Shown here piece after piece: positions 1-5,039 of a DNA stretch of 5,039 nucleotides. The notes below the pieces were generated by a model that was not told the origin of the DNA, ran no database searches, and saw only the letters and a list, made by a program, of their open reading frames with translations. The position numbers and the translations under genes were made by a program. Positions within the stretch are counted from its first letter, which is position 1. The number at the start of each line of letters is the position of its first letter. Source of the DNA: a bacterium. Its GTDB lineage: Bacteria > Dependentiae > Babeliae > Babeliales > RVW-14. The stretch is from assembly GCA_010027825.1 (NCBI GenBank), contig RGUK01000135.1:1-5039 (forward strand), given 5' to 3'.

Positions 1-317
1 CCAACGGTATCCCCGGGTATTTGATCGATGAGCTCAAGCTTAAACGGATTGTGCGCATACAGCTTCCGCGCTTCATCTTTAGGCACTTGCTTGCCGGTGA
101 TGCGCAGCCCGCGGGTAGCAATCTGGCGCATCCGCTCTTCAATCAAGGGTAAATCATCTTCTTTAAAATTCTTTGGGGGGAGGAAGTCATAGAAAAACCC
201 CGTGTCCGTCACTGGCCCAATGGTCAACAAGGTGCCCGGATACAGTTCCGTTACCGCGTGAGCAATCAAATGCGCCGCTGAGTGACGCAGATCGTGCAGG
301 TAGTCGCTTTTGTTCAT
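1..317 (-). CDS. thrS: Threonyl-tRNA synthetase, N-terminal part (TGS-less), truncated by the window edge
   Basis: The enzyme charges tRNA-Thr with threonine in the cytoplasm; only its first 105 codons are visible. Seen: translation from the ATG at 315-317 opens almost directly into the ThrS/AlaRS second additional (editing) domain. It has the HxxxH element RHSAAHLIAH at residues 11-20, followed by TIGPVTDTGFFYDF and a region like ThrS F..EDL..IE.RM. In bacterial ThrS the HxxxH residues belong to the site that hydrolyses mischarged Ser-tRNA-Thr. The usual N-terminal TGS domain of about 60 residues is absent. The frame stays open upstream to about 452 with ATGs at 359, 422 and 437, but that peptide is Trp/His/Gly-rich and not TGS-like, and an AAAGGA ribosome binding site sits 6 nt before 317. 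The catalytic and anticodon-binding domains lie beyond the left edge. Identification is firm; the start is likely. Confidence 0.93.
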   Translation of the reverse strand, partial: MNKSDYLHDLRHSAAHLIAHAVTELYPGTLLTIGPVTDTGFFYDFLPPKNFKEDDLPLIEERMRQIATRGLRITGKQVPKDEARKLYAHNPFKLELIDQIPGDTV

Positions 318-323
318 GAACAA

Positions 324-329
324 TCCTTT
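324..329 (-). promoter_or_regulatory. Ribosome binding site of thrS
   Basis: AAAGGA on the minus strand, 6 nt before the ATG at 315-317. It favours this start over in-frame upstream ATGs at 359, 422 and 437; I checked the 359 ATG and it has no comparable purine-rich site. This site is therefore the main evidence that the protein begins at the editing domain. Confidence 0.65.
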
Positions 330-354
330 CAGAGGCAAGTGACAAAACGCCCCC

Positions 355-383
355 AGCATACCATGTCCACTGTGACCTGGCCA
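355..383 (-). promoter_or_regulatory. Possible sigma-70-type promoter for thrS
   Basis: Read on the minus strand: TGGCCA (378-383, four of six matches to TTGACA), a 17-nt spacer, then TATGCT (355-360) preceded by TGG, an extended -10 arrangement. Transcription would start near 348, leaving a leader of about 30 nt that contains the ribosome binding site. This is consensus matching by eye only. Confidence 0.35.
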
Positions 384-454
384 TACCAAAACCCAATACC
401 TTGCCCCCCATTCGCGGTGCATGGTAGCTTGTGGCATGCTAGCCCCATAATTTC

Positions 455-462
455 AGAAGGGA
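455..462 (+). promoter_or_regulatory. Ribosome binding site of the PIN-PhoH gene
   Basis: AGAAGGGA lies about 6 nt before the ATG at 469-471 and supports that start. No convincing promoter was found in the 151-bp divergent region for the plus strand. A CATAAT at 446-451 resembles a -10 box but would place the transcript start inside this ribosome binding site. Confidence 0.6.
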
Positions 463-468
463 TCATTA

Positions 469-1935
469 ATGACAGAGCGTCAACAAGCTGTGCTACGAGC
501 AAATCGCATGTTCGTCCTTGATACCAACGTACTCATACATGACCCAAACGCCTTTTTCGCTTTTCATGGCGTGGTTGTGTGTATCCCCTTCATCGTACTG
601 GAGGAACTTGACACCCTGAAACGAGAAGGCGGCGAACGTGGACACAACGCACGCCACTCCATTCGCCTCCTGGATGAGATGCGCCGCAAAGGCCATCTGG
701 CCGAGGGAGTTCCCATCGACCACGATACTGATGGCGCCATCTTGCGCGTCATCAAAAACCCGGAGCAAATAGAATTCACCCTCGTGCAGCGCGATCTGCA
801 CGAAGTAAAAGATAATGCGATCATTCAAACCGCCGCCAACCTGATGAAGGCCGGCAACAAAGTTACCCTGGTCACCAAAGACATTAACGTTCGCATCAAA
901 GCCGACGCCCTCAGCATCGAAGCAGAAGACTACACTAAGGGCACGGTCATGTACGACCAGTTTTACAAGGGCTGGGTGCGTGCCGCTATTCCTGCCAACG
1001 ACCTACGCATGATGTCGGTAAAGAACGTAGGCGCTGCCTGTGGCAATCCAACCCTGCAGCCAAACGAGTTTGTTATTTTGGAAAGCCAAAATAACGACCA
1101 AAATTATCGTCTCTACCGCCATTTGGGCAAGGGACTATTCAAAGAAGTTGAACCAATCACCCTCATGCATGCCTTTTCGGCAAAGAACGTTCAGCAGTTG
1201 ATGTCGCTGGACTTATTACTTGATGACAGCATTAAATTAATGACCCTACTTGGCCCTGCCGGCACGGGTAAAACCTTCCTGACGCTTCTGGCTGGTTTAT
1301 ACAAAACAGTGCAGGATCACACCTACCGCAAACTGCTGGTGACACGTCCGGTTATTGCACTGGGAGCTGATATTGGCTACCTGCCAGGAGATGTGCAAGA
1401 CAAGCTGCACTACTGGATGCAGCCCGTGCATGATAACCTTGAATTTATTGGCAGCCAACTGCTGCGCGGCACGGAACAAATGCTAGGCATGGGCAAAAAA
1501 GAGCGTCGCTCGGGCAAGAAGCAACAGGAGCGACAACAAGAGCACGAGCGCGAGCACGGACATGGGCCACGCCATCAACCATCACAATACGAAGACACTA
1601 AATTGGTTGACCGCCTGCAGCGGCAGGGCGTGCTGAGCCTTGAAGCAATTACCTACATGCGCGGCCGCTCCATCCCGTATCAATTTGTTTTTATTGATGA
1701 AGTGCAAAACCTAACACCGCACGAGGTTAAAACGATTGTTAGCCGTGCTGGGGAAGGAACCAAGGTAGTCCTAGCCGGCGACCCGTATCAAATCGACTCA
1801 CCGTATCTGGACTTCAGCAGCAACGGACTGACGGTAACTACGGAAAAATTTAAGGACTACTCGCTCTTCGGATCCGTGTTTCTAGAAATTTCTGAGCGCA
1901 GCGAGCTTGCCAAGTTGGCAGCAGAAGTGCTGTAA
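469..1935 (+). CDS. PIN domain + PhoH-type ATPase (PhoH2/YlaK-like)
   Basis: A 488-aa cytoplasmic protein joining a PIN nuclease to a PhoH P-loop ATPase; characterised PhoH2 proteins of this architecture are RNA helicases and RNases. Seen: an N-terminal PIN domain (about 13-155) with FVLDTNVLIHDP (D18), VLEELD (E45/E46, D48), KDNAII (D115) and LVTKDINVRIKADAL (D138), giving a full set of candidate metal-binding acids. The PhoH domain follows (about 240-488) with Walker A GPAGTGKT (262-269), Walker B VFIDE (407-411) and the conserved AGDPYQID (436-443). ITYMRGRSIP precedes Walker B. Between the ATPase motifs lies a Lys/Glu/Gln/His-rich, probably disordered stretch at about 342-371. It is a single-gene unit: thrS diverges upstream and a hairpin terminator follows 8 nt after the stop. 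The physiological RNA target cannot be deduced. The family assignment is secure. Confidence 0.95.
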   Translation: MTERQQAVLRANRMFVLDTNVLIHDPNAFFAFHGVVVCIPFIVLEELDTLKREGGERGHNARHSIRLLDEMRRKGHLAEGVPIDHDTDGAILRVIKNPEQIEFTLVQRDLHEVKDNAIIQTAANLMKAGNKVTLVTKDINVRIKADALSIEAEDYTKGTVMYDQFYKGWVRAAIPANDLRMMSVKNVGAACGNPTLQPNEFVILESQNNDQNYRLYRHLGKGLFKEVEPITLMHAFSAKNVQQLMSLDLLLDDSIKLMTLLGPAGTGKTFLTLLAGLYKTVQDHTYRKLLVTRPVIALGADIGYLPGDVQDKLHYWMQPVHDNLEFIGSQLLRGTEQMLGMGKKERRSGKKQQERQQEHEREHGHGPRHQPSQYEDTKLVDRLQRQGVLSLEAITYMRGRSIPYQFVFIDEVQNLTPHEVKTIVSRAGEGTKVVLAGDPYQIDSPYLDFSSNGLTVTTEKFKDYSLFGSVFLEISERSELAKLAAEVL

Positions 1936-1942
1936 CATCTGC

Positions 1943-1981
1943 AAAAAAGAAGGGCGGAGAAAGATTCCGCCCTTCTTTTTT
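1943..1981. terminator. Bidirectional intrinsic terminator between convergent genes
   Basis: A perfect 16-bp inverted repeat: aaaaaagaagggcgga (1943-1958), a 7-nt loop (1959-1965), and tccgcccttctttttt (1966-1981). The GC-rich core is flanked by six A on the left and six T on the right, so each strand's transcript carries a hairpin followed by a U run. It lies 8 nt after the PIN-PhoH stop and 6 nt beyond the stop of the opposing minus-strand gene, so it should end both transcription units. Confidence 0.92.
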
Positions 1982-1986
1982 ACAAC

Positions 1987-2664
1987 TCATGCCCCCTCAA
2001 GGCACAGCGTCCTTTTCCAGAAGCCTAATTGGGAGGAAACCACATCAAAATCACCCGAGTCGGAAACAACAAAACGCAACTCACCGATCTCGGATGGAAG
2101 ATCGCCCTTTTCATAAATAGCGTTCAAAATCAATGTTATCAGCGTTTCTAAGCCTCGATTTTCACCACCCTGCAAGCGCCACAACCAAACAAAGCTTCCT
2201 CGTTCAGAACCAAAACCATGAAGTGAGGGGAGATCTTCTGCAAGAAAGCAGTTCAGCTTATTGTTAAAACGAACCAGATTTGGCGTTATAAAAACCACTT
2301 CTTGCATGTCGGGAATATCGTCTTGCTCATTTACTTCAGGAGAAATGACATACGCCTCGGGTTCACTGTCGAACGCCAGCCGCACAGGGTCGTACGCCGT
2401 TGTGTTATCCTCCTCATGGGTAATGCGCACGACCTTTTTGCCTGGAGGTGCGACCTGCGCATCAAAATCGCCTAGCACGAGCTTTATACAAACATCCCCG
2501 GTGGACTGCTTTTTCTTATAGACGATAGGCGAACGAAAAGTCGCAACTCTCGACCGCTTAGAAGGTCTGCCCTCCTGCCCTCTGGCCGAACCCTGAGCCG
2601 CCCAGGCAGTGCTGATGCTTAAAAGCAAACACAAAACAGCCGTGCTGCGCATAAAAAATTTCAT
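1987..2664 (-). CDS. Exported protein of unknown function; C-terminal half resembles the 308-aa macro-like neighbour
   Basis: I do not recognise a family with certainty. The 225-aa product has a clear signal peptide: MKFFMR, a hydrophobic core to about residue 19, and an AWA cleavage site around residue 22, followed by a basic Arg/Lys/Ser/Gly linker (about 24-52). Seen: KLVLGDFD (61-68) resembles the first strand of macrodomains. Residues 157-210 (FVWLWRL..GENRGLE, then SEIGELRFVVSDSG) parallel VIMVPLFGPRRLG and SEGVEVRFVVPEQS in the 308-aa protein, which suggests distant homology. The NPAN and GGEGVD elements of the central gene are missing, so ADP-ribose hydrolysis is unlikely. An AAGGAG site lies 4 nt before its ATG, which overlaps the displaced stop of the macrodomain gene as ATGA, so translation is probably coupled. 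It is the last gene before the terminator. Confidence 0.75.
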   Translation of the reverse strand: MKFFMRSTAVLCLLLSISTAWAAQGSARGQEGRPSKRSRVATFRSPIVYKKKQSTGDVCIKLVLGDFDAQVAPPGKKVVRITHEEDNTTAYDPVRLAFDSEPEAYVISPEVNEQDDIPDMQEVVFITPNLVRFNNKLNCFLAEDLPSLHGFGSERGSFVWLWRLQGGENRGLETLITLILNAIYEKGDLPSEIGELRFVVSDSGDFDVVSSQLGFWKRTLCLEGA

Positions 2665-2969
2665 CTTACTCCTTGCTCGCGGCGCTCAAGGTCGCCGGTA
2701 TACACTATTGATTGCCAATTGTTATCACTAAGTTCAACATGCCCCAAAATCCCCGCCGCACAGAGCTTGTTTGCTTGCTCCACAGCGATAGAGAACATAT
2801 ACGCACTGCTCCGCACATCTCGGCAAACAAGGACAGTACTTGCAGAACGCGCTGCAAAATAGGTCGCCATTGCCCGATAGCGAGCAGCAACCGCAAACGA
2901 GGGTTCATATAAAAAAGCTCCTTCGCTGATTCCGGACCAGGCAACCTCCCTGACCAGGCTTGGTGATCA
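2661..2969 (-). pseudogene. Displaced C-terminal part of the macrodomain gene (-1 frame)
   Basis: This stretch has no stop from just after a TGA at 2967-2969 until the TGA at 2661-2663, about 99 codons, and continues the macrodomain left unfinished by the 0-frame reading. From about 2912 it reads LYEPSFAVAARYRAMATYF. It then gives STVLVCRDVRSSAYMF, corresponding to the macrodomain strand and phosphate loop (family form roughly SIAFPxISTGxxGxP), the helix AVEQANKLC and a final GHVELSDNN strand. Its stop overlaps the next gene's ATG as ATGA, the usual mark of a real gene end in an operon. It has no well-placed start of its own; an ATG at 2868-2870 is internal to the fold. With the frame restored the gene would encode about 261 aa. 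Confidence 0.72.
2669..2674 (-). promoter_or_regulatory. Ribosome binding site inside the displaced 3' end of the macrodomain gene
   Basis: AAGGAG lies 4 nt before the ATG at 2662-2664. It falls within the last codons of the -1 frame coding region, consistent with translational coupling to the upstream gene. Confidence 0.6.
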
Positions 2970-3445
2970 AAACGGCAGTCTGGACCAACCGCCGCAATCA
3001 CATCGGTCGCCAAATGACCTGCTTGGTGAAGCAAAAATGCATCTCCCGCACGAGCGCGCGCTTTACCAGCAGTGATTGGTAATCGCTCGCACTCTTTGCG
3101 CAACGCACCTCCAGCAGCGTCATGCACCGCGCGATCCACACCCTCGCCGCCCAACATGTGGGTGTTGGCAGGGTTAACAATAACTGAAGACGCAGCGTCA
3201 TGAAATGTTTGCCGCACTAAGTCGCCCTGTACAATTACCAGGTAACGGGGCTGCGCGATAGGATTGCCCTTATCGTCTTTGAGAAATTGGTACAGGCATA
3301 CCGATGGTGCAGGAGCTGGCCGAGGCGCAGCAGCAGTCGTAGGGCTAGAAGACCACCCGCTACCGGCAAACATCCCTGCGCTCAAGGCAAGTACGCACCA
3401 TACTAGGAAAAAAGTCTTGATAGTGCGGTGCAGAAAAAATTTCAT
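2705..3445 (-). CDS. Exported macrodomain (ADP-ribose-binding) protein, frameshifted
   Basis: Macrodomains bind ADP-ribose and related nucleotides, and MacroD-type members remove ADP-ribose from proteins. Seen, numbering from the ATG at 3443-3445: signal peptide MKFFLHRTIK plus hydrophobic core to about 27, a Pro/Ala/Ser/Thr-rich linker (32-49), then the macro fold: IVQGDL (71-76), VIVNPANTHMLGGEGVDRAVH (88-108) with the MacroD-type Asn94 and Asp104 ten residues apart, GKARARAGDAFLL (127-139) and AVGPD (152-156). After about residue 160-178 the 0 frame becomes Leu/Arg/Trp-rich and unlike the family, stopping at 2705; the true C-terminal half lies one frame over. A GTG immediately upstream (3446-3448) could give one extra residue, but AAAGGGAG spacing favours the ATG. 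Activity outside the cytoplasm is inferred from the signal peptide. As read, the product lacks the second half of the ligand pocket. Confidence 0.85.
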   Translation of the reverse strand: MKFFLHRTIKTFFLVWCVLALSAGMFAGSGWSSSPTTAAAPRPAPAPSVCLYQFLKDDKGNPIAQPRYLVIVQGDLVRQTFHDAASSVIVNPANTHMLGGEGVDRAVHDAAGGALRKECERLPITAGKARARAGDAFLLHQAGHLATDVIAAVGPDCRFDHQAWSGRLPGPESAKELFYMNPRLRLLLAIGQWRPILQRVLQVLSLFAEMCGAVRICSLSLWSKQTSSVRRGFWGMLNLVITIGNQ

Positions 3446-3450
3446 CACTT

Positions 3451-3458
3451 CTCCCTTT
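3451..3458 (-). promoter_or_regulatory. Ribosome binding site of the macrodomain gene
   Basis: AAAGGGAG lies 5 nt before the ATG at 3443-3445 but only 2 nt before the adjacent in-frame GTG at 3446-3448. It therefore selects the ATG as start. Confidence 0.6.
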
Positions 3459-3475
3459 CCTTCTTCGCCTAGATC

Positions 3476-4402
3476 CTATTCCCGCATGGTTGATTTAATG
3501 AGTGCCTCGTTCAGGCTGGCTGGCGTTATTACAGCTTGCTTATGAACACGCATCCCATCGCCTGTTTCAGTGTATGCCTCCAATAACGTCAGCACCGCTT
3601 GGAAATGTGACTGCTCTGGCACAACAAACCGCACTTCCACGCCTTCACTGGCGCATGTGTTGCAAAATTTCAATGCTTCCCTTACGGCAATTCCGGCAGC
3701 ATAGTACGGATCGCAACCCAAGCGGCGAGGACCAAACAGCGGCACCATAATAACGTCTGCGTTTACCAGTCCATCTGCATCATCGTTAGTGGTGCAAAGC
3801 TGGAAACACTGCTGATAGAGGCTTGCAAGCGATTGATCTAAAGAGATCGCCGCATCTGCATGATCAGCTGGTAAAGCAATAGGCTCAACCGCCAACAATG
3901 CCACGCTGTGGCAATTATCCAGCTGACACCACTGCACCTTTCCGGCTGGAATGCGAATAACATCCACTACCGTTTCTACATCTTTATAGCCCAACCACGC
4001 CCAGTGGCCAGCAGGGGTAACCTGGACAAGCGGTTTTCCAGAGAACATTTTCCAAAGGCTTTGAACGCCGCCCTCTCCAAGGCTTTTAAAGAAGCTTTCA
4101 TCGGCATAGGGAGCCTTACCTGTTAAATTTTCATCAACCTGAAATGCTTTGAATACGTTTTCATAGTGCTCCTCACCATCACGCACAGTACACTGACCCT
4201 TTTGCTCAAGCATGTTGCCGCAAACGAGCGTCACTTTGCGACAACGGTTTGATTCTGCCCAAACAACATCGCTTGGCCGCACGAGGAAAAGCTCTGGCCT
4301 CAGATGCAACCGAGAACCGACAGCCCGCGCATCCTCCGCCCCATGCAGCACCGCCCCACCCAGCAAAAAACCAATCATCATCCAACGGGTAAGCTTGATC
4401 AT
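3476..4402 (-). CDS. Exported protein with a degenerate macrodomain-like region
   Basis: The 308-aa product has a signal peptide: MIKLTRW, a hydrophobic stretch to about residue 19, and likely cleavage near HGA (20-22) or ARA (25-27). Seen: VTLVCGNML (57-65) sits where macrodomains have V..GDI. LGEGGV (108-113) recalls the GGGGVD loop but lacks the Asp. DVIRIPAG (147-154) fits the strand ending in VGP. The best match is VIMVPLFGPRRLGCDP with AAGIAVREALKF (217-246), the strand, phosphate loop and helix of the second half of a macrodomain, followed by VEVRFVVPEQ (255-264). The catalytic NxAN segment is not recognisable, so it may bind a nucleotide ligand without hydrolysing it, or have another role. 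It is rich in Cys for its size (ten after the signal), which would permit disulfides after export. It has an AGGGAG site 7 nt before its ATG. The macro assignment is by eye and uncertain; the gene is real. Confidence 0.78.
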   Translation of the reverse strand: MIKLTRWMMIGFLLGGAVLHGAEDARAVGSRLHLRPELFLVRPSDVVWAESNRCRKVTLVCGNMLEQKGQCTVRDGEEHYENVFKAFQVDENLTGKAPYADESFFKSLGEGGVQSLWKMFSGKPLVQVTPAGHWAWLGYKDVETVVDVIRIPAGKVQWCQLDNCHSVALLAVEPIALPADHADAAISLDQSLASLYQQCFQLCTTNDDADGLVNADVIMVPLFGPRRLGCDPYYAAGIAVREALKFCNTCASEGVEVRFVVPEQSHFQAVLTLLEAYTETGDGMRVHKQAVITPASLNEALIKSTMRE

Positions 4403-4409
4403 GTGAGTA

Positions 4410-4415
4410 CTCCCT
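4410..4415 (-). promoter_or_regulatory. Ribosome binding site of the 308-aa exported protein gene
   Basis: AGGGAG on the minus strand lies 7 nt before the ATG at 4400-4402 and supports this start. Confidence 0.6.
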
Positions 4416-4429
4416 TCCTTCTTTAAAAA

Positions 4430-4459
4430 ATTACAAACGGCGCCAGTCTAGCCGACCAA
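4430..4459 (-). promoter_or_regulatory. Weak possible promoter between cmk and the exported-protein genes
   Basis: On the minus strand, TTGGTC (4454-4459, three of six matches to TTGACA) is followed after 18 nt by TGTAAT (4430-4435, five of six matches to TATAAT). It could give the exported trio its own transcript in addition to read-through from cmk. No terminator-like hairpin with a U run separates the genes. The evidence is weak. Confidence 0.2.
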
Positions 4460-5039
4460 GGAGCTGGTGGCAAGATTAGCCCGTTTGATAAGAGCAGCGC
4501 ACGCTGCAACAGTTTGTTCAAAATTCAAATCGCTTGAGTCTATTACAACGGCCGTGGGAGGAACGATCAGTGGTGCAATTGCACGGGTTTTGTCACGTTC
4601 ATCTCGAACGCGCACCTGCTCCATAATAGCCTCAAGCGTCATCCCTTCATACTGCCTATCGGCAGCATGCATGAGGCGCTGAGCGCGCACCAGCACGCTT
4701 GCAGTCAGGAAAATTTTTACATCGGCGCTTGGAAACACAACGCTACCACAATCACGTCCATCAGCGATAACATTATGGCCCGCAGCAAGAGCACGCTGCA
4801 CGGGCAGGAGCGCCTGACGCACCGCAGGATCCGCAGAGAGCAAAGATGCGCCTTGATCTATGCTAGGAGTATAAAGCAGCTCTTGCGACAAAAGCTCTTC
4901 GCGCCAATAGATCAGAGGCTTATGATCATCAAACGTGTATCGCAAGCCAGCAATGATATCGCTCAGCTGACTACTCGCATCGCGCCCGCGCAGGTACGCG
5001 ACCGCGCGATACAACAACCCGGTGTTCAATTGATTAAAA
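4448..5039 (-). CDS. cmk: Cytidylate kinase (CMP/dCMP kinase), 5' end beyond the window
   Basis: The enzyme transfers phosphate from ATP to CMP or dCMP in the cytoplasm, feeding CTP and dCTP synthesis. Seen, numbering from the Leu (TTG) codon at 5027-5029: LNTGLLYRAVAYL (1-13) at the place of the family's LD[ST]GxxYR; QGASLLSADPAVRQAL (59-74) of the CMP-binding insert; the signature DGRDCGSVVFPSADVK (90-105); and RDERDKTRAIAPL (142-154) of the lid, close to the E. coli RDxxDxxRAxAPL pattern. The frame is open through the right edge, so TTG is not the true start. The N-terminal P-loop and about 25-30 residues lie outside. The Asp-to-Asn change in LNTG is a small oddity. It is the most upstream visible gene of a minus-strand run with the exported trio, 45 bp ahead of the first of them. 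Confidence 0.95.
   Translation of the reverse strand, partial: FNQLNTGLLYRAVAYLRGRDASSQLSDIIAGLRYTFDDHKPLIYWREELLSQELLYTPSIDQGASLLSADPAVRQALLPVQRALAAGHNVIADGRDCGSVVFPSADVKIFLTASVLVRAQRLMHAADRQYEGMTLEAIMEQVRVRDERDKTRAIAPLIVPPTAVVIDSSDLNFEQTVAACAALIKRANLATSSLVG

Noticed and set aside
187..411. Open frame on the minus strand overlapping the thrS start
   Set aside because: It overlaps thrS in another frame, and the thrS reading matches the family throughout; no recognisable protein appears in the alternative frame.
423..451. CATAAT (446-451) as a promoter -10 and an imperfect inverted repeat (423-444) as an operator for the PIN-PhoH gene
   Set aside because: The -10 would start transcription within the ribosome binding site and has no -35 partner; the repeat has only a short stem with a bulge.
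282..521. Plus-strand open frame running across the divergent intergenic region
   Set aside because: It overlaps both thrS and the PIN-PhoH start, has a composition unlike a folded protein and has no obvious ribosome binding site.
493..828. Two minus-strand open frames antisense to the PIN domain (493-828 and 564-824)
   Set aside because: They lie opposite strongly conserved PIN motifs, which explain the coding constraint.
1907..2116. Plus-strand open frame spanning the terminator
   Set aside because: It runs through a perfect terminator hairpin and is antisense to the 225-aa gene; its product is low-complexity.
2998..3201. Minus-strand open frame inside the macrodomain gene
   Set aside because: It overlaps the intact NPAN/GGEGVD coding region in a different frame, so it is a shadow.
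3420..3430. Lipoprotein signal at Cys17 of the macrodomain protein
   Set aside because: The preceding residues LVW do not fit a lipobox, because Trp is not tolerated at -1; an ordinary signal peptide is more likely.
2261..4682. Several plus-strand open frames of 64-93 codons opposite the exported trio and cmk
   Set aside because: All are antisense to frames with signal peptides or conserved motifs, and none shows a recognisable domain.
1..5039. CRISPR arrays, tRNA/rRNA genes, insertion sequences
   Set aside because: I saw no regularly spaced repeats, no cloverleaf or rRNA motifs, and no transposase-like frames or terminal repeats.

Overview
The window looks like a compact bacterial chromosome segment of middling GC content. 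It probably comes from a Gram-negative-type organism, because three consecutive genes encode proteins with N-terminal signal peptides. I cannot assign a phylum. A threonyl-tRNA synthetase without a TGS domain beside a set of secreted macrodomain-like proteins would suit a reduced or host-associated lineage, but that is inference.

Left part (1-468): the 5' end of thrS on the minus strand, running off the left edge. A 151-bp divergent intergenic region separates it from the next gene. Middle-left (469-1935, plus strand): a complete PIN + PhoH ATPase of the PhoH2/YlaK type, a predicted RNA-cleaving and RNA-unwinding enzyme. It ends at a perfect 16-bp A-tract/T-tract hairpin (1943-1981) that can terminate transcription from both sides.

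Right part (1987-5039): four tightly packed minus-strand genes read right to left. The order is cmk (cytidylate kinase, 5' end beyond the window), a 308-aa exported protein with a degenerate macrodomain-like region, an exported protein with a well-preserved N-terminal half of an ADP-ribose-binding macrodomain, and a 225-aa exported protein of unknown function whose C-terminal half resembles that of the 308-aa protein. Gaps are 45 bp, 30 bp and, if a frameshift is corrected, a 4-bp ATGA overlap.

The main point of interest is the exported trio, which looks like tandem duplication and divergence of a secreted macrodomain. The central member is frameshifted: its 0-frame reading leaves the macro fold at about 2912-2968. 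The rest of the domain continues in the -1 frame to a stop that overlaps the next start codon. This is either a real inactivating indel, a sequencing error, or (less likely) programmed frameshifting. Housekeeping genes (thrS, phoH-like, cmk) flank this unusual cluster.
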